Positions 17,575 through 26,855 of a stretch of DNA of 63,891 nucleotides are shown here, piece after piece (positions within the stretch are counted from its first letter, which is position 1; each line of letters begins with the position of its first letter). Position numbers and translations under genes: made by a program. The DNA comes from Blastopirellula sp. (lineage in GTDB: Bacteria; Planctomycetota; Planctomycetia; Pirellulales; Pirellulaceae). The notes under the pieces are model-generated. The model ran no database searches. It saw nothing but the letters and a program-made list of their open reading frames with translations, and had not been told where the DNA came from. Location of the stretch: the NCBI GenBank assembly GCA_002733575.1, contig NVWB01000013.1:1-63891 (forward strand). Reading direction: 5' to 3'.

Positions 17575-20500
17575 CTACGACAAACCCCACTCTGCGAACA
17601 GGTCATCGGCTAGGTCTGCTTGATCTTGATTAGAAATTCGCGAGCTGAATGAGCTTTCACTTACGGCAGCTAATTCGAGCAGTCGTTCGTCCTCGGTCAG
17701 TAGTTCATACTCGGCAGACCACAGGGCGTCGAGTTCATAGGGTGTGTTCAGCGGTTCAAGATTTTCGATTGTCTTTTCAATGCTGCGAATCGGTTCGGCT
17801 TCTAGCATCGGGGTTGTTGTGAATTTTCTCTGTAGGTCAGGCTGTGCCTGACGCGAATTGAAAACCGGTTCTGCCATCACGTCAGGCACAGCCTGACCTA
17901 CGAAGATTGAAGCAAAGTTTTCATCAACAACCGGCTGGCCTTCTAGCATCAAACCAACAGCTTCACCCTCTATGATGGTCGGGAATGAAATCGTTTTACC
18001 ATCACCTTTGGCGTAGCCGAAGTGATTGACCAAACGTGCAAGATCGGACAAACCAACGCTACCGTTTTGGTCAAAGTCAGATCGGTAGGCCAGGTCACTG
18101 TTGGTGGTTGATTGGCCAAACGCATTGACCAACATCGACAAGTCAACCAAGCCAACTCGGTCGTCGTCGTTGATGTCGTAAGGGACTGCTTTGATGGTGG
18201 TGGATGGTGTTGCCGCATTCGTAGCAACGAGAGGAGTATTGATATTTTTCAATGTGATGGAAGATTGTTCCATCACAGGTAGAGTCACATTGGATTCATC
18301 TGAATATACACCGCTAACATTGGCAACCGCCATGGAACTTGCTGGAACTCTAGCCACCAGAAACGGACTGCCAATGCCCAAGTCAGGATTACTGCCATCA
18401 AGGGTTCCACTAATAATCAACTGGCCAGGGAACAACCCGTGGGCCAAGTTGATAATGCCGGCCCCTTTTTGAATGTTGGCCAAATCAAGATTGATCAGAG
18501 AAGTATCAAAATCAAGTGTGAACTCAACATTGGTAATCGGTTGCGGTGTCTCAGAACTCACTTGGGTGTAGACTTCAATAAAGTAATCTTGCCACTCATG
18601 AACTACGCTCATACTGTATGGAACTGCCGCCACACTTCCATCGGCATTCGTGGTCGTTGGCATGGTGACCACAGCCATGTCATACCAAGCCGTCGCTTCA
18701 ATAGAAACCAAGTAATCCTCAACTTCACCATCATCAGCAAGTCCCGAAGGAGATAGTCCACCGGCAGAACTTAAGCGGAAGCGGGCATACGTGTTGCCTA
18801 GCTCTGCATCACTGGGAACAGTGAACTCGACTTGGTTTACGCCTGAGACAACAGGTTCACTTGCATAAATTTGTTCGCCTGTATCGTCCCAGTCTCCATC
18901 CTGATTAAAATCAATCCAGGCATCTAAGTAGACCGTACCTAGTGCATTCTGAACATCGACATCTATGGTTGCGACGGTATCTATTAAGAACTGGGGAAGA
19001 GAAATACCGTCTTCATCACCCCCATCTCCCTGTGCATCAATAGTAGGCACACCATCGGTTTCACTATCTCTTGTGTTACCTAATCTTGGGCCAACGACAT
19101 AGTGCATTGCCCCGTTATCAACATCTAAAGTAGGGTAACTGTCAGGTGCATCACCAAAGTCTATTCCTGTGTGTTGATCTCCCACTCTTACACGACCACT
19201 TCCTTCAGTTAGAAATCGAGCGTAGTAGGTTCTATTCACATCATCTGCAACGATATCAGTTAGACCTGAATTACTTGATTCACCGATCATGCTATTGTTT
19301 GCGTTAATCACACCGGAGATGCCCGCAGTTCCACTACTCCAAGTGACCGCTCCTGCATTAATGACCCCGTTGTTGTCCCAAGAGTAACCGGCCACCACAT
19401 AATTGCCATTGGTTAACGCCGTCACACCAGGGTATCCTAAGTAGTCCCATGCCGTGGAGCCAACGAGGCTATTCTGGTCGGTTACTGTGCCGCTGATGCC
19501 AGATATGCCGCTACTCCAGGTCACCGCACCAGCCTGAGTGACTCCGTTGTTATCCCAATAGGAACTGGGGACCACATAATTACCATTGGTCAAGGCAATC
19601 ACACCAGAGTTGCCGACGAAGTCATAGTAAGAAGGGCCCACGAGACTATTCTGATCGCTCACAATACCGCTGATTCCGGTCGTGCCGCTTCCCCAAGTAA
19701 CCGCTCCCACACCAAAGCGATTTCCATTGTCCCAAGAGCCACTGGCAACGACATAATTGCCATTGGTCAGCGTCGTCACACCATCGCTGCCCACCTTCTG
19801 ATTTGCTTTCGAGCCGACAAGGCTATTCTGATCGCTCACCACACCGCTGATGCCGGTCGTGCCACTTACCCAGGTCACCGCACCTGCTGCGGTGTTCCAA
19901 TTGTTACTAGCCACCACATAATTGCCATTGGTCAGCGCCGTTACGCCATGGTAGCCCACAGCGTCACCTGCCGTGGAACCGATGAGACTATTCTGGTCGC
20001 TCACAATACCACTGATACCACTCGTGCCATTGGCCCAGGTCACCGCACCTGCATTGATCACAGTGGTTTTGTCCCAAGTGCCACTGGCCACCACATAATT
20101 GCCATTAGTCAGCGCCGTTACGCCAGAGTAGCCCACCTGATCATCTGCGGTCGATCCAACGAGGCTATTCTGGTCGCTCACAATACCGCTGATTCCGACC
20201 GTTCCATTACCCCAGGTTACGGCACCTGCGTTGATCAAGCTGTTATTGTCCCAATTGCTACTCGCTACCACATAATTGCCATTGGTTAGCGCAGTCACGT
20301 CAGAGTAGCCTACTTGGTCCAATACAGTCGATCCGACGAGGCTATTTTGATCACTTACTACACCGCTGATACCGGTCGTGCCACTACCCCAGGTCACCGC
20401 ACCGGCGTTGATCACGCTGTTATTGTCCCACACGCTACTCGCTACCACATAATTGCCATTAGCCAGCGCCGTCACACCATTGCCAAAGCTCGGCGCCATC

Positions 20501-21363
20501 ATACCATTGAGGCCCACGTGGTCATCTTCCGTGGAACCGACGAGACTATTCTGGTCACTCACCACACCGCTGATACCGGTCGTTCCATTGGCCCAAGTCA
20601 CCGCACCTACATTATCCACCGTGTCAGTGTTCCAATTGGCACTAGCCACCACATAATTACCATTGGTTAACGGCGTCACACCATGGAAGCCCACGTGGTC
20701 AGATCTATTGGAACCAACGAGGCTATTCTGGTCGCTCACCACACCGCTGATACCGGATATGCCGCTACCCCAAGTCACCGCACCTGCATTGGATAAGTTG
20801 CTATTGTCCCACTCGCCACTAGCTACAACATAATTGCCATTGGTTAGCGGCGTCACACCATTGAGGCCCACATAGTCAGATCTATTGGAACCAACGAGAC
20901 TATTCTGGTCACTTACTACGCCACTGATGCCGGAGATGCCGCTACCCCAGGTCACCGCACCTGCGTCACGGACTCCATTGTTATCCCAATAGAAACTCGC
21001 CACCACATAATTGCCGCCTGTGAGTGCTGTGACGCCATCAAGGCCGACATGATCATCATTAGTAGAGCCAGTCAGTGTGCTAATCAAAGCCCCGGTTTGC
21101 CCATTGAATAAATAAACGGCCCCAGCATCTACTCCCCCTGCATTATCATAGGGAGAAGTGATGACCACGTTGCCGGTACTTAAGGGAACTACGGAGTGCC
21201 CAAACTCATTCCCAGGTCTTGGATTAGGGTCAATGAACTCAGAAAAGTTCACCGCCAGCATCCGACGATCTTCCAGATGTTCTAATCGTGATGTGCGAAC
21301 CCTCGCTCTACGATTATTTAAATGACGTGAAGGGCAACGTTTGGGGGTGGGACGTTGTGACAC
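17575..21363 (-). CDS. Large repeat-rich surface protein with GEVED and dockerin-like modules
   Basis: Encodes 1262 residues from a GTG start. The N-terminus (SRLEHLEDRRMLAVNF, residues 25-40) is the LEPR-XLL-like motif of planctomycete exported giants. Residues 60-113 hold a divergent unit, then ten tandem units of about 59 residues follow (residues 114-700), each reading roughly LTNGNYVVAS...AGAVTW...GISGVVSDQNSLVG. I recall a similar repeat as Pfam DUF5649 (unchecked); the pattern suggests beta-propeller blades. A GEVED region (FNQDGDWDDTGEQIY, DDGEVEDYLVSI) lies near 800-900, a cohesin-like beta domain near 920-1070, and paired EF-hand dockerin-like motifs (DINDDDRVGLVDLSMLVN, DFDQNGSVGLSDLARLVN) near 1115-1175. 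The tail carries repeat-derived VGQAVPD. Confidence 0.85.
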   Translation of the reverse strand: MSQRPTPKRCPSRHLNNRRARVRTSRLEHLEDRRMLAVNFSEFIDPNPRPGNEFGHSVVPLSTGNVVITSPYDNAGGVDAGAVYLFNGQTGALISTLTGSTNDDHVGLDGVTALTGGNYVVASFYWDNNGVRDAGAVTWGSGISGISGVVSDQNSLVGSNRSDYVGLNGVTPLTNGNYVVASGEWDNSNLSNAGAVTWGSGISGISGVVSDQNSLVGSNRSDHVGFHGVTPLTNGNYVVASANWNTDTVDNVGAVTWANGTTGISGVVSDQNSLVGSTEDDHVGLNGMMAPSFGNGVTALANGNYVVASSVWDNNSVINAGAVTWGSGTTGISGVVSDQNSLVGSTVLDQVGYSDVTALTNGNYVVASSNWDNNSLINAGAVTWGNGTVGISGIVSDQNSLVGSTADDQVGYSGVTALTNGNYVVASGTWDKTTVINAGAVTWANGTSGISGIVSDQNSLIGSTAGDAVGYHGVTALTNGNYVVASNNWNTAAGAVTWVSGTTGISGVVSDQNSLVGSKANQKVGSDGVTTLTNGNYVVASGSWDNGNRFGVGAVTWGSGTTGISGIVSDQNSLVGPSYYDFVGNSGVIALTNGNYVVPSSYWDNNGVTQAGAVTWSSGISGISGTVTDQNSLVGSTAWDYLGYPGVTALTNGNYVVAGYSWDNNGVINAGAVTWSSGTAGISGVINANNSMIGESSNSGLTDIVADDVNRTYYARFLTEGSGRVRVGDQHTGIDFGDAPDSYPTLDVDNGAMHYVVGPRLGNTRDSETDGVPTIDAQGDGGDEDGISLPQFLIDTVATIDVDVQNALGTVYLDAWIDFNQDGDWDDTGEQIYASEPVVSGVNQVEFTVPSDAELGNTYARFRLSSAGGLSPSGLADDGEVEDYLVSIEATAWYDMAVVTMPTTTNADGSVAAVPYSMSVVHEWQDYFIEVYTQVSSETPQPITNVEFTLDFDTSLINLDLANIQKGAGIINLAHGLFPGQLIISGTLDGSNPDLGIGSPFLVARVPASSMAVANVSGVYSDESNVTLPVMEQSSITLKNINTPLVATNAATPSTTIKAVPYDINDDDRVGLVDLSMLVNAFGQSTTNSDLAYRSDFDQNGSVGLSDLARLVNHFGYAKGDGKTISFPTIIEGEAVGLMLEGQPVVDENFASIFVGQAVPDVMAEPVFNSRQAQPDLQRKFTTTPMLEAEPIRSIEKTIENLEPLNTPYELDALWSAEYELLTEDERLLELAAVSESSFSSRISNQDQADLADDLFAEWGLS
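17832..17901. repeat. Pair of inverted palindromic repeats inside a coding region
   Basis: GTAGGTCAGGCTGTGCCTGA begins at 17832 and its exact reverse complement ends at 17901; the matching arms are 22 bases (17832-17853 and 17880-17901), each itself palindromic around CAGGC-TGT-GCCTG. They lie in frame in the surface-protein gene, where they encode FVGQAVPD and SRQAQPDLQ. Confidence 0.85.
19270..21024 (-). repeat. Ten tandem coding repeats of about 177 bp
   Basis: The DNA repeats with a period close to 177 bases, for example CACATAATTGCCATT recurring in each unit. Unit 3 carries a short insertion and unit 7 a short deletion. The units differ enough at DNA level to suggest age rather than very recent amplification. 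Confidence 0.85.
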
Positions 21364-21628
21364 TAGGAGGCTCTTTCAAAGGATGCGTTTATCATTCGTG
21401 ATCGGAGAGATCGTTCACACACAGCAGTGCTACAGGGCAGATTAACGAAACGGCACTTTAGGGGTATATGCTGGTAGAATTATATGGTAACCCCAATCCC
21501 CTGCATGATTCAACTGAATTGCAACGGAGTTTCGTGTTTTTACCATTAATATAGAGGGGCAAGTCATCCTTTTCGTGGATATCTAAATCCAAGTCACTCT
21601 TGCAATATGATGAAGGTCGAAACAAGCC

Positions 21629-23503
21629 CTAATCCTCGGGCGGTAAGTTCTCTGCTTCACTCTGATCCCACAAGATGATTCTTGCCACTTTCAAACTGGT
21701 GGCGTCATACAGCATCCGCCGTACCAGATTTCGGAACATGGTATCGAGACAGACTTCTGCTGGGAAGCCACTGTAATTGGTTCCCAGCAGTGGAAAGGCG
21801 ATGCTTTCGATGTTGAGTGTCGTGGCCTGGTAGAGACAATTGCTGATGACTTCCGACAAGATGTCTCGACTTGGCGTGACGCCTGTGATGTCGTTTTTGA
21901 TCACCGCATGAAAGACATACAGCGACATTAACTCGGCCCCAGGCGTAACCACCACGCGACCCGCCGGCACCGGGTTAATCGCCAGCCTGCGCACATCAAA
22001 TTCAACTAAAGGGCCACCTGCTTTTTTAATTTTCGCGGCCAAGCCACTGCGTAGAGACAGGTAACAATTCGTGGAACTGACAATTGCATCCACATGCTGT
22101 TGTGTAATATCTCCAGCAATAATTTCTAACCGCCGGCCATTGGGAAAATAGAAGACATCTGCTTTCTTTATTTTTTCCGGATGACGAATATAAGTCGACC
22201 GGCGATCATTGTACATCGAAACAAATGATCGCATGATTTTACTTTCGCCTGCTTCCCATGGCGATGATTCTTCATGTTGGGTTGCTGTAAGCTGATTGGT
22301 AATTTCATCAAAAGACTGAAATCGATCTCGTGGTGACTTGGCCAAACAGCGTTCAATGATTTCGTTCAAACGATCAGATATTTTGGGGTTGATCGCCTTC
22401 GGCGGAACAATGTGTTCCATCTTATGTTTGAATAATATAGAGAATGCGGTCTCCCCTTCAAACGGAGCGCGACCTGTCAGCGCGTGATAAAACGCGCCAC
22501 CAAAGCTATAGATGTCGCTTCGGGTGTCGGTATTTTTGGGATCTTCAGCCTGCTCAGGTGCCATATAGAGGGGCGTTCCCATGACTCCACCCCCGAGTGT
22601 ATTTTCACTAGGCACCTCGCCTGATCGGGCCAGGCCAAAATCGGCAATCATGGCCTGGCCATCTTTGTCAACCAGAATATTCGAGGGCTTCACATCTCGA
22701 TGGATCACTCCAAGTTTTGCCGCAGCCGATAATCCTCGTGAAACTTGTTCCATCCAGCATGTGACCTGTTTTTCATCAATCGGTTCATCTTGCTCTTTGA
22801 TGATTTGCTTTAAGTCGACTCCATCGACCCACTCCATCACAATCACCGGCTGCCCTAGCGGAGAGAGAGAGTAGTCGTAAATTCCGACAACATGCGGAGA
22901 TTTTATTTTTGCCAGCAGCTTGGCTTCACGAATAAATCGTTCGGTCGAAGCCTCGGGCTTCATGATCTTGATGGCCGCTAGTCGATCTAACGTGCGGTGC
23001 CGGGCTCGATAAACCGAACCCATGCCCCCTTTGGCGATCAGTCCTTCCACTTCGTACTCACCAACAGTCAGGGGCATATTTTCTTTGTATTCAACTTGAA
23101 GACAAGGAGGATGACTAAAACTTCCAGAGTCATCACGCAGCGTCGTGATCAAAATATCTTTGGCCGTATCGTGAATCGATTGTGTCATATCCATATCGAA
23201 AGAATTCTCAAAAACCGTCTCCCAGATATCGCGGATAATTGGTTCAAATTGCGGAAACTCTTCTAAGTACTCTTCTAACTCTTTCTGAGGCACGGCCAGA
23301 TTCGAGCGATACTCAAATTCGATCCGCAACAGTTTACCGAACACGCCAAATTGATTGCTGGGACTAACCTTATCTAGATATTCAGACAGGGATGGTGTTT
23401 GATCTCCACCCCACTCTTGATGAAACTGTTGGCACAGTTCCTCAAAGGGAAAGACATTTTTAAGAGACTCCTCGGAGTCATTTTCGGCAGGTAAAGTAGG
23501 CAT
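21629..23503 (-). CDS. Serine/threonine protein kinase fused to a C-terminal macro domain
   Basis: The start at 23503 (MPTLPAEN) is preferred to an ATG 27 bases upstream because GAAGGGG precedes it at good spacing; the product is 624 residues. Residues 20-110 form a helical region typical of planctomycete kinases. The kinase domain spans about 148-405: glycine loop IAKGGMGSVYRARH, Lys179 (AAIK), catalytic HRDVKPSNI (268-276), DFG 288-290, MAPEQ and DIYSFG. After a linker, residues 459-615 match a macro domain, the ADP-ribose-binding fold: IIAGDITQQHVDAIVSSTN, GLAAKIKKAGGPLVEFD, PAGRVVVTPGAEL and IESIAFPLLGTNYSGFP. No transmembrane helix, so cytoplasmic. The usual NAAN is replaced by SSTN, so hydrolase activity is doubtful while binding is plausible. 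Confidence 0.9.
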   Translation of the reverse strand: MPTLPAENDSEESLKNVFPFEELCQQFHQEWGGDQTPSLSEYLDKVSPSNQFGVFGKLLRIEFEYRSNLAVPQKELEEYLEEFPQFEPIIRDIWETVFENSFDMDMTQSIHDTAKDILITTLRDDSGSFSHPPCLQVEYKENMPLTVGEYEVEGLIAKGGMGSVYRARHRTLDRLAAIKIMKPEASTERFIREAKLLAKIKSPHVVGIYDYSLSPLGQPVIVMEWVDGVDLKQIIKEQDEPIDEKQVTCWMEQVSRGLSAAAKLGVIHRDVKPSNILVDKDGQAMIADFGLARSGEVPSENTLGGGVMGTPLYMAPEQAEDPKNTDTRSDIYSFGGAFYHALTGRAPFEGETAFSILFKHKMEHIVPPKAINPKISDRLNEIIERCLAKSPRDRFQSFDEITNQLTATQHEESSPWEAGESKIMRSFVSMYNDRRSTYIRHPEKIKKADVFYFPNGRRLEIIAGDITQQHVDAIVSSTNCYLSLRSGLAAKIKKAGGPLVEFDVRRLAINPVPAGRVVVTPGAELMSLYVFHAVIKNDITGVTPSRDILSEVISNCLYQATTLNIESIAFPLLGTNYSGFPAEVCLDTMFRNLVRRMLYDATSLKVARIILWDQSEAENLPPED

Positions 23504-24056
23504 GGGCAGAACCCCTTCACGGCGCATCATGCATAGGGTTGATGATCCGATAAAATAATTTTCAAAGGTGTGAAGTTGCTGACGGGTTACCTGTAGAGAA
23601 CATTATATGGCCAAATAGATCAAGCTTTTCCAACACATTATTATAGAAAAATCTAGAAAAACTGAGAACGCAATTCTGAGCGGTTATTCGCTAATAACAC
23701 GAGGGAGGGGAGAATGACTTTTGATTACATAATTCATGTCTGTTAGTTTTTAAACTCATAGCTCAACGGCAGGTTGCATCCCATTAGGTCAAGGGCAACC
23801 TTCTCTTAGGGTCACAATAAATTTTAGTTGACGTCAAGTTATTCCATGTTATAACATGTTTGTTTTAATAACGAAGTTGATTGATTGCGATCCATTTCAG
23901 GATGACCTCACACGTTCAGGCAAAAGTGGTAAACCCAATTCAAATTCGCTATGCTTAGATACCGTACCTTAACTCCGCAGTAACTCCACAGCGGGTCGCT
24001 TCATTCCAAACGATTCGCCTGCTTCTCCTTCTTGATCTCGAAATACAGATATCCTT
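23504..24056. other. AT-rich divergent intergenic region with candidate operators
   Basis: About 550 bases between the kinase gene (minus) and the mutarotase-symporter gene (plus). It contains two perfect palindromes close together (TTGACGTCAA and CATGTTATAACATG) and an inverted repeat AGGTTGC...GCAACCT near 23770-23802. No gene is seen. Confidence 0.5.
23828..23858. promoter_or_regulatory. Candidate operator palindromes upstream of the symporter gene
   Basis: TTGACGTCAA (23828-23837) and CATGTTATAACATG (23845-23858) are perfect palindromes spaced one helical turn and a half apart, about 200 bases before the start of the mutarotase-symporter gene. Palindromes of this size often bind dimeric regulators; no regulator gene is adjacent, so this is only a prediction. 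Confidence 0.4.
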
Positions 24057-26855
24057 ATGAGACTTTTTTCCTGTGTTCAAATTACGCTCGCTCTCGTTTT
24101 GTGTAGCCTATCGATTACACACCCATTCGTATCGGCAGATGAATTAAGCTGGGGCGAACTACCAGAGATGCCAGGTAAACTTGGTTTCGGTGGACCTATC
24201 GCTGGCACGCACAACGGTGCGTTGATCGTGGCCGGAGGTGCCAACTTCCCCGATGGGTACCCTTGGGCAGAAGATGAAAAACCGGCTGGCCCGAAACACT
24301 GGTATGCCGACATTCATATCTTAACTAAAGGAACCGACGCAAACCCATCCAACTGGACAGTTGCCGCGCAACTTCCCTACCCGCTGGCCTATGCTCCAGC
24401 GATCTCGACTGATGATGGCATCTATATTTTAGGGGGCGAAACCTTTGGAAAGCCACCTGGAGATGAGAACGCAGAACCCGCCAACTTTGCGACCGATCAA
24501 GTTCTACTCCTTCAATGGAGTTCAGAAACCAAACAACTGACAGTCAAAGAAAACGCACTGCCCAACTTGCCGAAGCCCTGTCGTTATCACAACGCCGGAT
24601 TAATCGACAATGTCATCTACGTGGTGGCCTCGCATGCAATCAGCGATCAAAGCAAACGGCTTGATAGCAAATCATTCTGGTCATTAGATTTAAGTGATAA
24701 GCCAGAAAAACGTACCTGGAAAGAATTGGAACCGTGGCCGGGCTTAGAGCGCGAGAAAATGGCCGTAGCGGTTCAAAACTCCGGGGCCGATGACCAGTAC
24801 GATTCGCCCAAGTGCCTGTATATGTTCAGTGGGGCCAATTGGTATAAAGATGACGCTGGTCAACACGACCTAAAAAAGTTTGAACATTACACCGACAACT
24901 ATCGCTACAGCCCCAAGCAAAAAACCTGGACAAAAATTGCCGACTTGCCCTATGTTCCAGAGACGCGAGATATCAAGCTAGACGGATATACGTTTGACGC
25001 AATCGCCAAAGCCTGGCGTCATCTTCTTCCTGGTGAAAAACCGGAAGCAGCCAGTGTCAATGTCCAAGCCATCTTCGGCGAAGTCCCGAGACCCGCCGGC
25101 GCAGGCACCGCCATCGATCTGGGCCAATCGCACGTGCTGCTGATGAGCGGATCGACAGGGCGATATATCACGATGGATACCAAAGACTGCCCGATCTTTC
25201 CGGCCGATGTGCTGGCGTATCACACCATTACCGACACCTGGATTCAGGTCGGTAAAATGCCGCAAGCCGTGGTCACCACTGCTGCCGTTCATTGGGATGG
25301 CAAGATCGTGATCACTTCTGGAGAGATTCGCCCTGGCGTCAGAACCCCTAAAGTTCAAACCGTGAAAGCGGCCGATAGTGACGCATCGTTTGGGTGGATC
25401 AATATGTCGGTCATCGTAATTTACTTGGCCGCTCTCGTAGGACTAGGAATCTACTTTTCGAGTCGAGAAAACGGCACCGAAGATTTCTTCTTGGCCGGCA
25501 AACGCATTCCCTGGTGGGCCGCGGGGCTCAGTATTTACGCCACGCAATTGAGTGCCATCACGTTCATTGCACTGCCGGCAATTCCGTATGTCACCAACTG
25601 GTTACTCTACCCGGCTCAGTTGACGATGTTTCTCATGGCCCCGGTAGTCGTCTATTGGTATCTGCCGTTTTTCCGCCGGTTGAATGTTACCTCGGCGTAT
25701 GAATACCTGGAACGAAGATTCAACCTCGCGGCCCGGTTGTTTGGCAGTTCGACATTTATCGTGTTTCAACTAGGTCGCATGGCGATTGTTGTGTTTCTGC
25801 CAGCGTTGGCCCTGTCGGCAGTCACCGGAATGAATGTCTACGCCAGCATTATTATCATGGGCGTACTAGCCACGCTCTACACCGTGCTAGGTGGAATGGA
25901 AGCGGTGATCTGGACCGATGTGCTGCAAGTGTTTGTGTTATGGGGCGGAATGCTGTTGGCACTCTGCATCATCGTCGCCGATGTCGGTGGCATTGGCGTC
26001 GTGTTTGAAACCGCCAGAGCTGATAGCAAATTAACCATGTTCAACTGGGACTGGGGCACGTTGCAGATGGCCACTTGGCTCATTGTGTTGGGCAACTTTG
26101 CTTTACAGTTTGGGCCCTACACTACCGACCAAGCCGTGATTCAGCGCTACATGACCACCAAAAGCGATCAAGATGCGGCCCGCAGTATTTGGCTAAACGG
26201 CATGCTAACGATTCCGTTTGGTTTACTTTTTTTCGTACTCGGCACGTCGCTTTACGTCTTCTTCAAAATGCACCCTGACCTGTTAGTGTTGGGCATGAAA
26301 AACGACAATGTCTTTCCGTTGTTCGTATCAGAAAAACTCCCGCCTGGTCTCTCAGGATTAGTCATCGCTGGCGTGTTTGCCGCTTCGATGTCCAGTCTCG
26401 ATAGCAGTATCCATAGCGTGGCGACTGCCATCACGACCGACTTTTATAAGCGATTCAAGCCTGATGCCACGGATCAACAGACTTTGAAGATTGCCCGTGT
26501 GTTGACCATTGTGTTAGGTACCATCGGCACACTCTTAGCAATTGTCTTAGCATCGTGGGATATCAAGTCGCTGCTGTTCCTGTTCCAAAAACTACTCGGC
26601 TTAACCGGCAGCGGATTAGTCGGCATGTTCATCCTCGGCATCTTTACCCGCAGAGCCAACGCCACTGGCGCACTAACCGGCGCCGCCTCCAGTTTTATGA
26701 TTCTGCTCTACATTTATCTATATACCGACGTCAACTTCTACATGTACGCCATCGTCGGCATTATTTCGACGGTTGTGATTGGCTACCTGGTAAGTTTGCT
26801 CACGCCTGAATCGAAGAAAGATATCACTGGTTTGTCTTGGCAGAGTTTGGAGTAG
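24057..26855 (+). CDS. Fusion: Kelch-type mutarotase (NanM-like) + SSS sodium/solute symporter
   Basis: Encodes 932 residues. A signal peptide (about residues 1-27, ending VSADE) precedes a periplasmic Kelch propeller of the cyclically permuted mutarotase/N-acetylneuraminate epimerase type (PGKLGFGGPIAGTHNGALIV, ILGGETFGKPP, HNAGLIDNVIYVVAS, HWDGKIVITSGEIRPG). From about residue 445 the chain becomes an SSS-family sodium symporter with about 13 helices (FFLAGKRIPWWAAGLSIYAT, ASMSSLDSSIHSVATAITTD near the end). The fused propeller would convert the anomer of a sialic-acid-like sugar before Na+-coupled uptake. Sialic acid is the family-based guess; another amino sugar is possible. Confidence 0.9.
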   Translation: MRLFSCVQITLALVLCSLSITHPFVSADELSWGELPEMPGKLGFGGPIAGTHNGALIVAGGANFPDGYPWAEDEKPAGPKHWYADIHILTKGTDANPSNWTVAAQLPYPLAYAPAISTDDGIYILGGETFGKPPGDENAEPANFATDQVLLLQWSSETKQLTVKENALPNLPKPCRYHNAGLIDNVIYVVASHAISDQSKRLDSKSFWSLDLSDKPEKRTWKELEPWPGLEREKMAVAVQNSGADDQYDSPKCLYMFSGANWYKDDAGQHDLKKFEHYTDNYRYSPKQKTWTKIADLPYVPETRDIKLDGYTFDAIAKAWRHLLPGEKPEAASVNVQAIFGEVPRPAGAGTAIDLGQSHVLLMSGSTGRYITMDTKDCPIFPADVLAYHTITDTWIQVGKMPQAVVTTAAVHWDGKIVITSGEIRPGVRTPKVQTVKAADSDASFGWINMSVIVIYLAALVGLGIYFSSRENGTEDFFLAGKRIPWWAAGLSIYATQLSAITFIALPAIPYVTNWLLYPAQLTMFLMAPVVVYWYLPFFRRLNVTSAYEYLERRFNLAARLFGSSTFIVFQLGRMAIVVFLPALALSAVTGMNVYASIIIMGVLATLYTVLGGMEAVIWTDVLQVFVLWGGMLLALCIIVADVGGIGVVFETARADSKLTMFNWDWGTLQMATWLIVLGNFALQFGPYTTDQAVIQRYMTTKSDQDAARSIWLNGMLTIPFGLLFFVLGTSLYVFFKMHPDLLVLGMKNDNVFPLFVSEKLPPGLSGLVIAGVFAASMSSLDSSIHSVATAITTDFYKRFKPDATDQQTLKIARVLTIVLGTIGTLLAIVLASWDIKSLLFLFQKLLGLTGSGLVGMFILGIFTRRANATGALTGAASSFMILLYIYLYTDVNFYMYAIVGIISTVVIGYLVSLLTPESKKDITGLSWQSLE

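Noticed and set aside
19270..21024. Regularly spaced repeats that could suggest a CRISPR array
   Set aside because: The period is about 177 bases, the units are translated in one open frame and the spacers are not unique short sequences.
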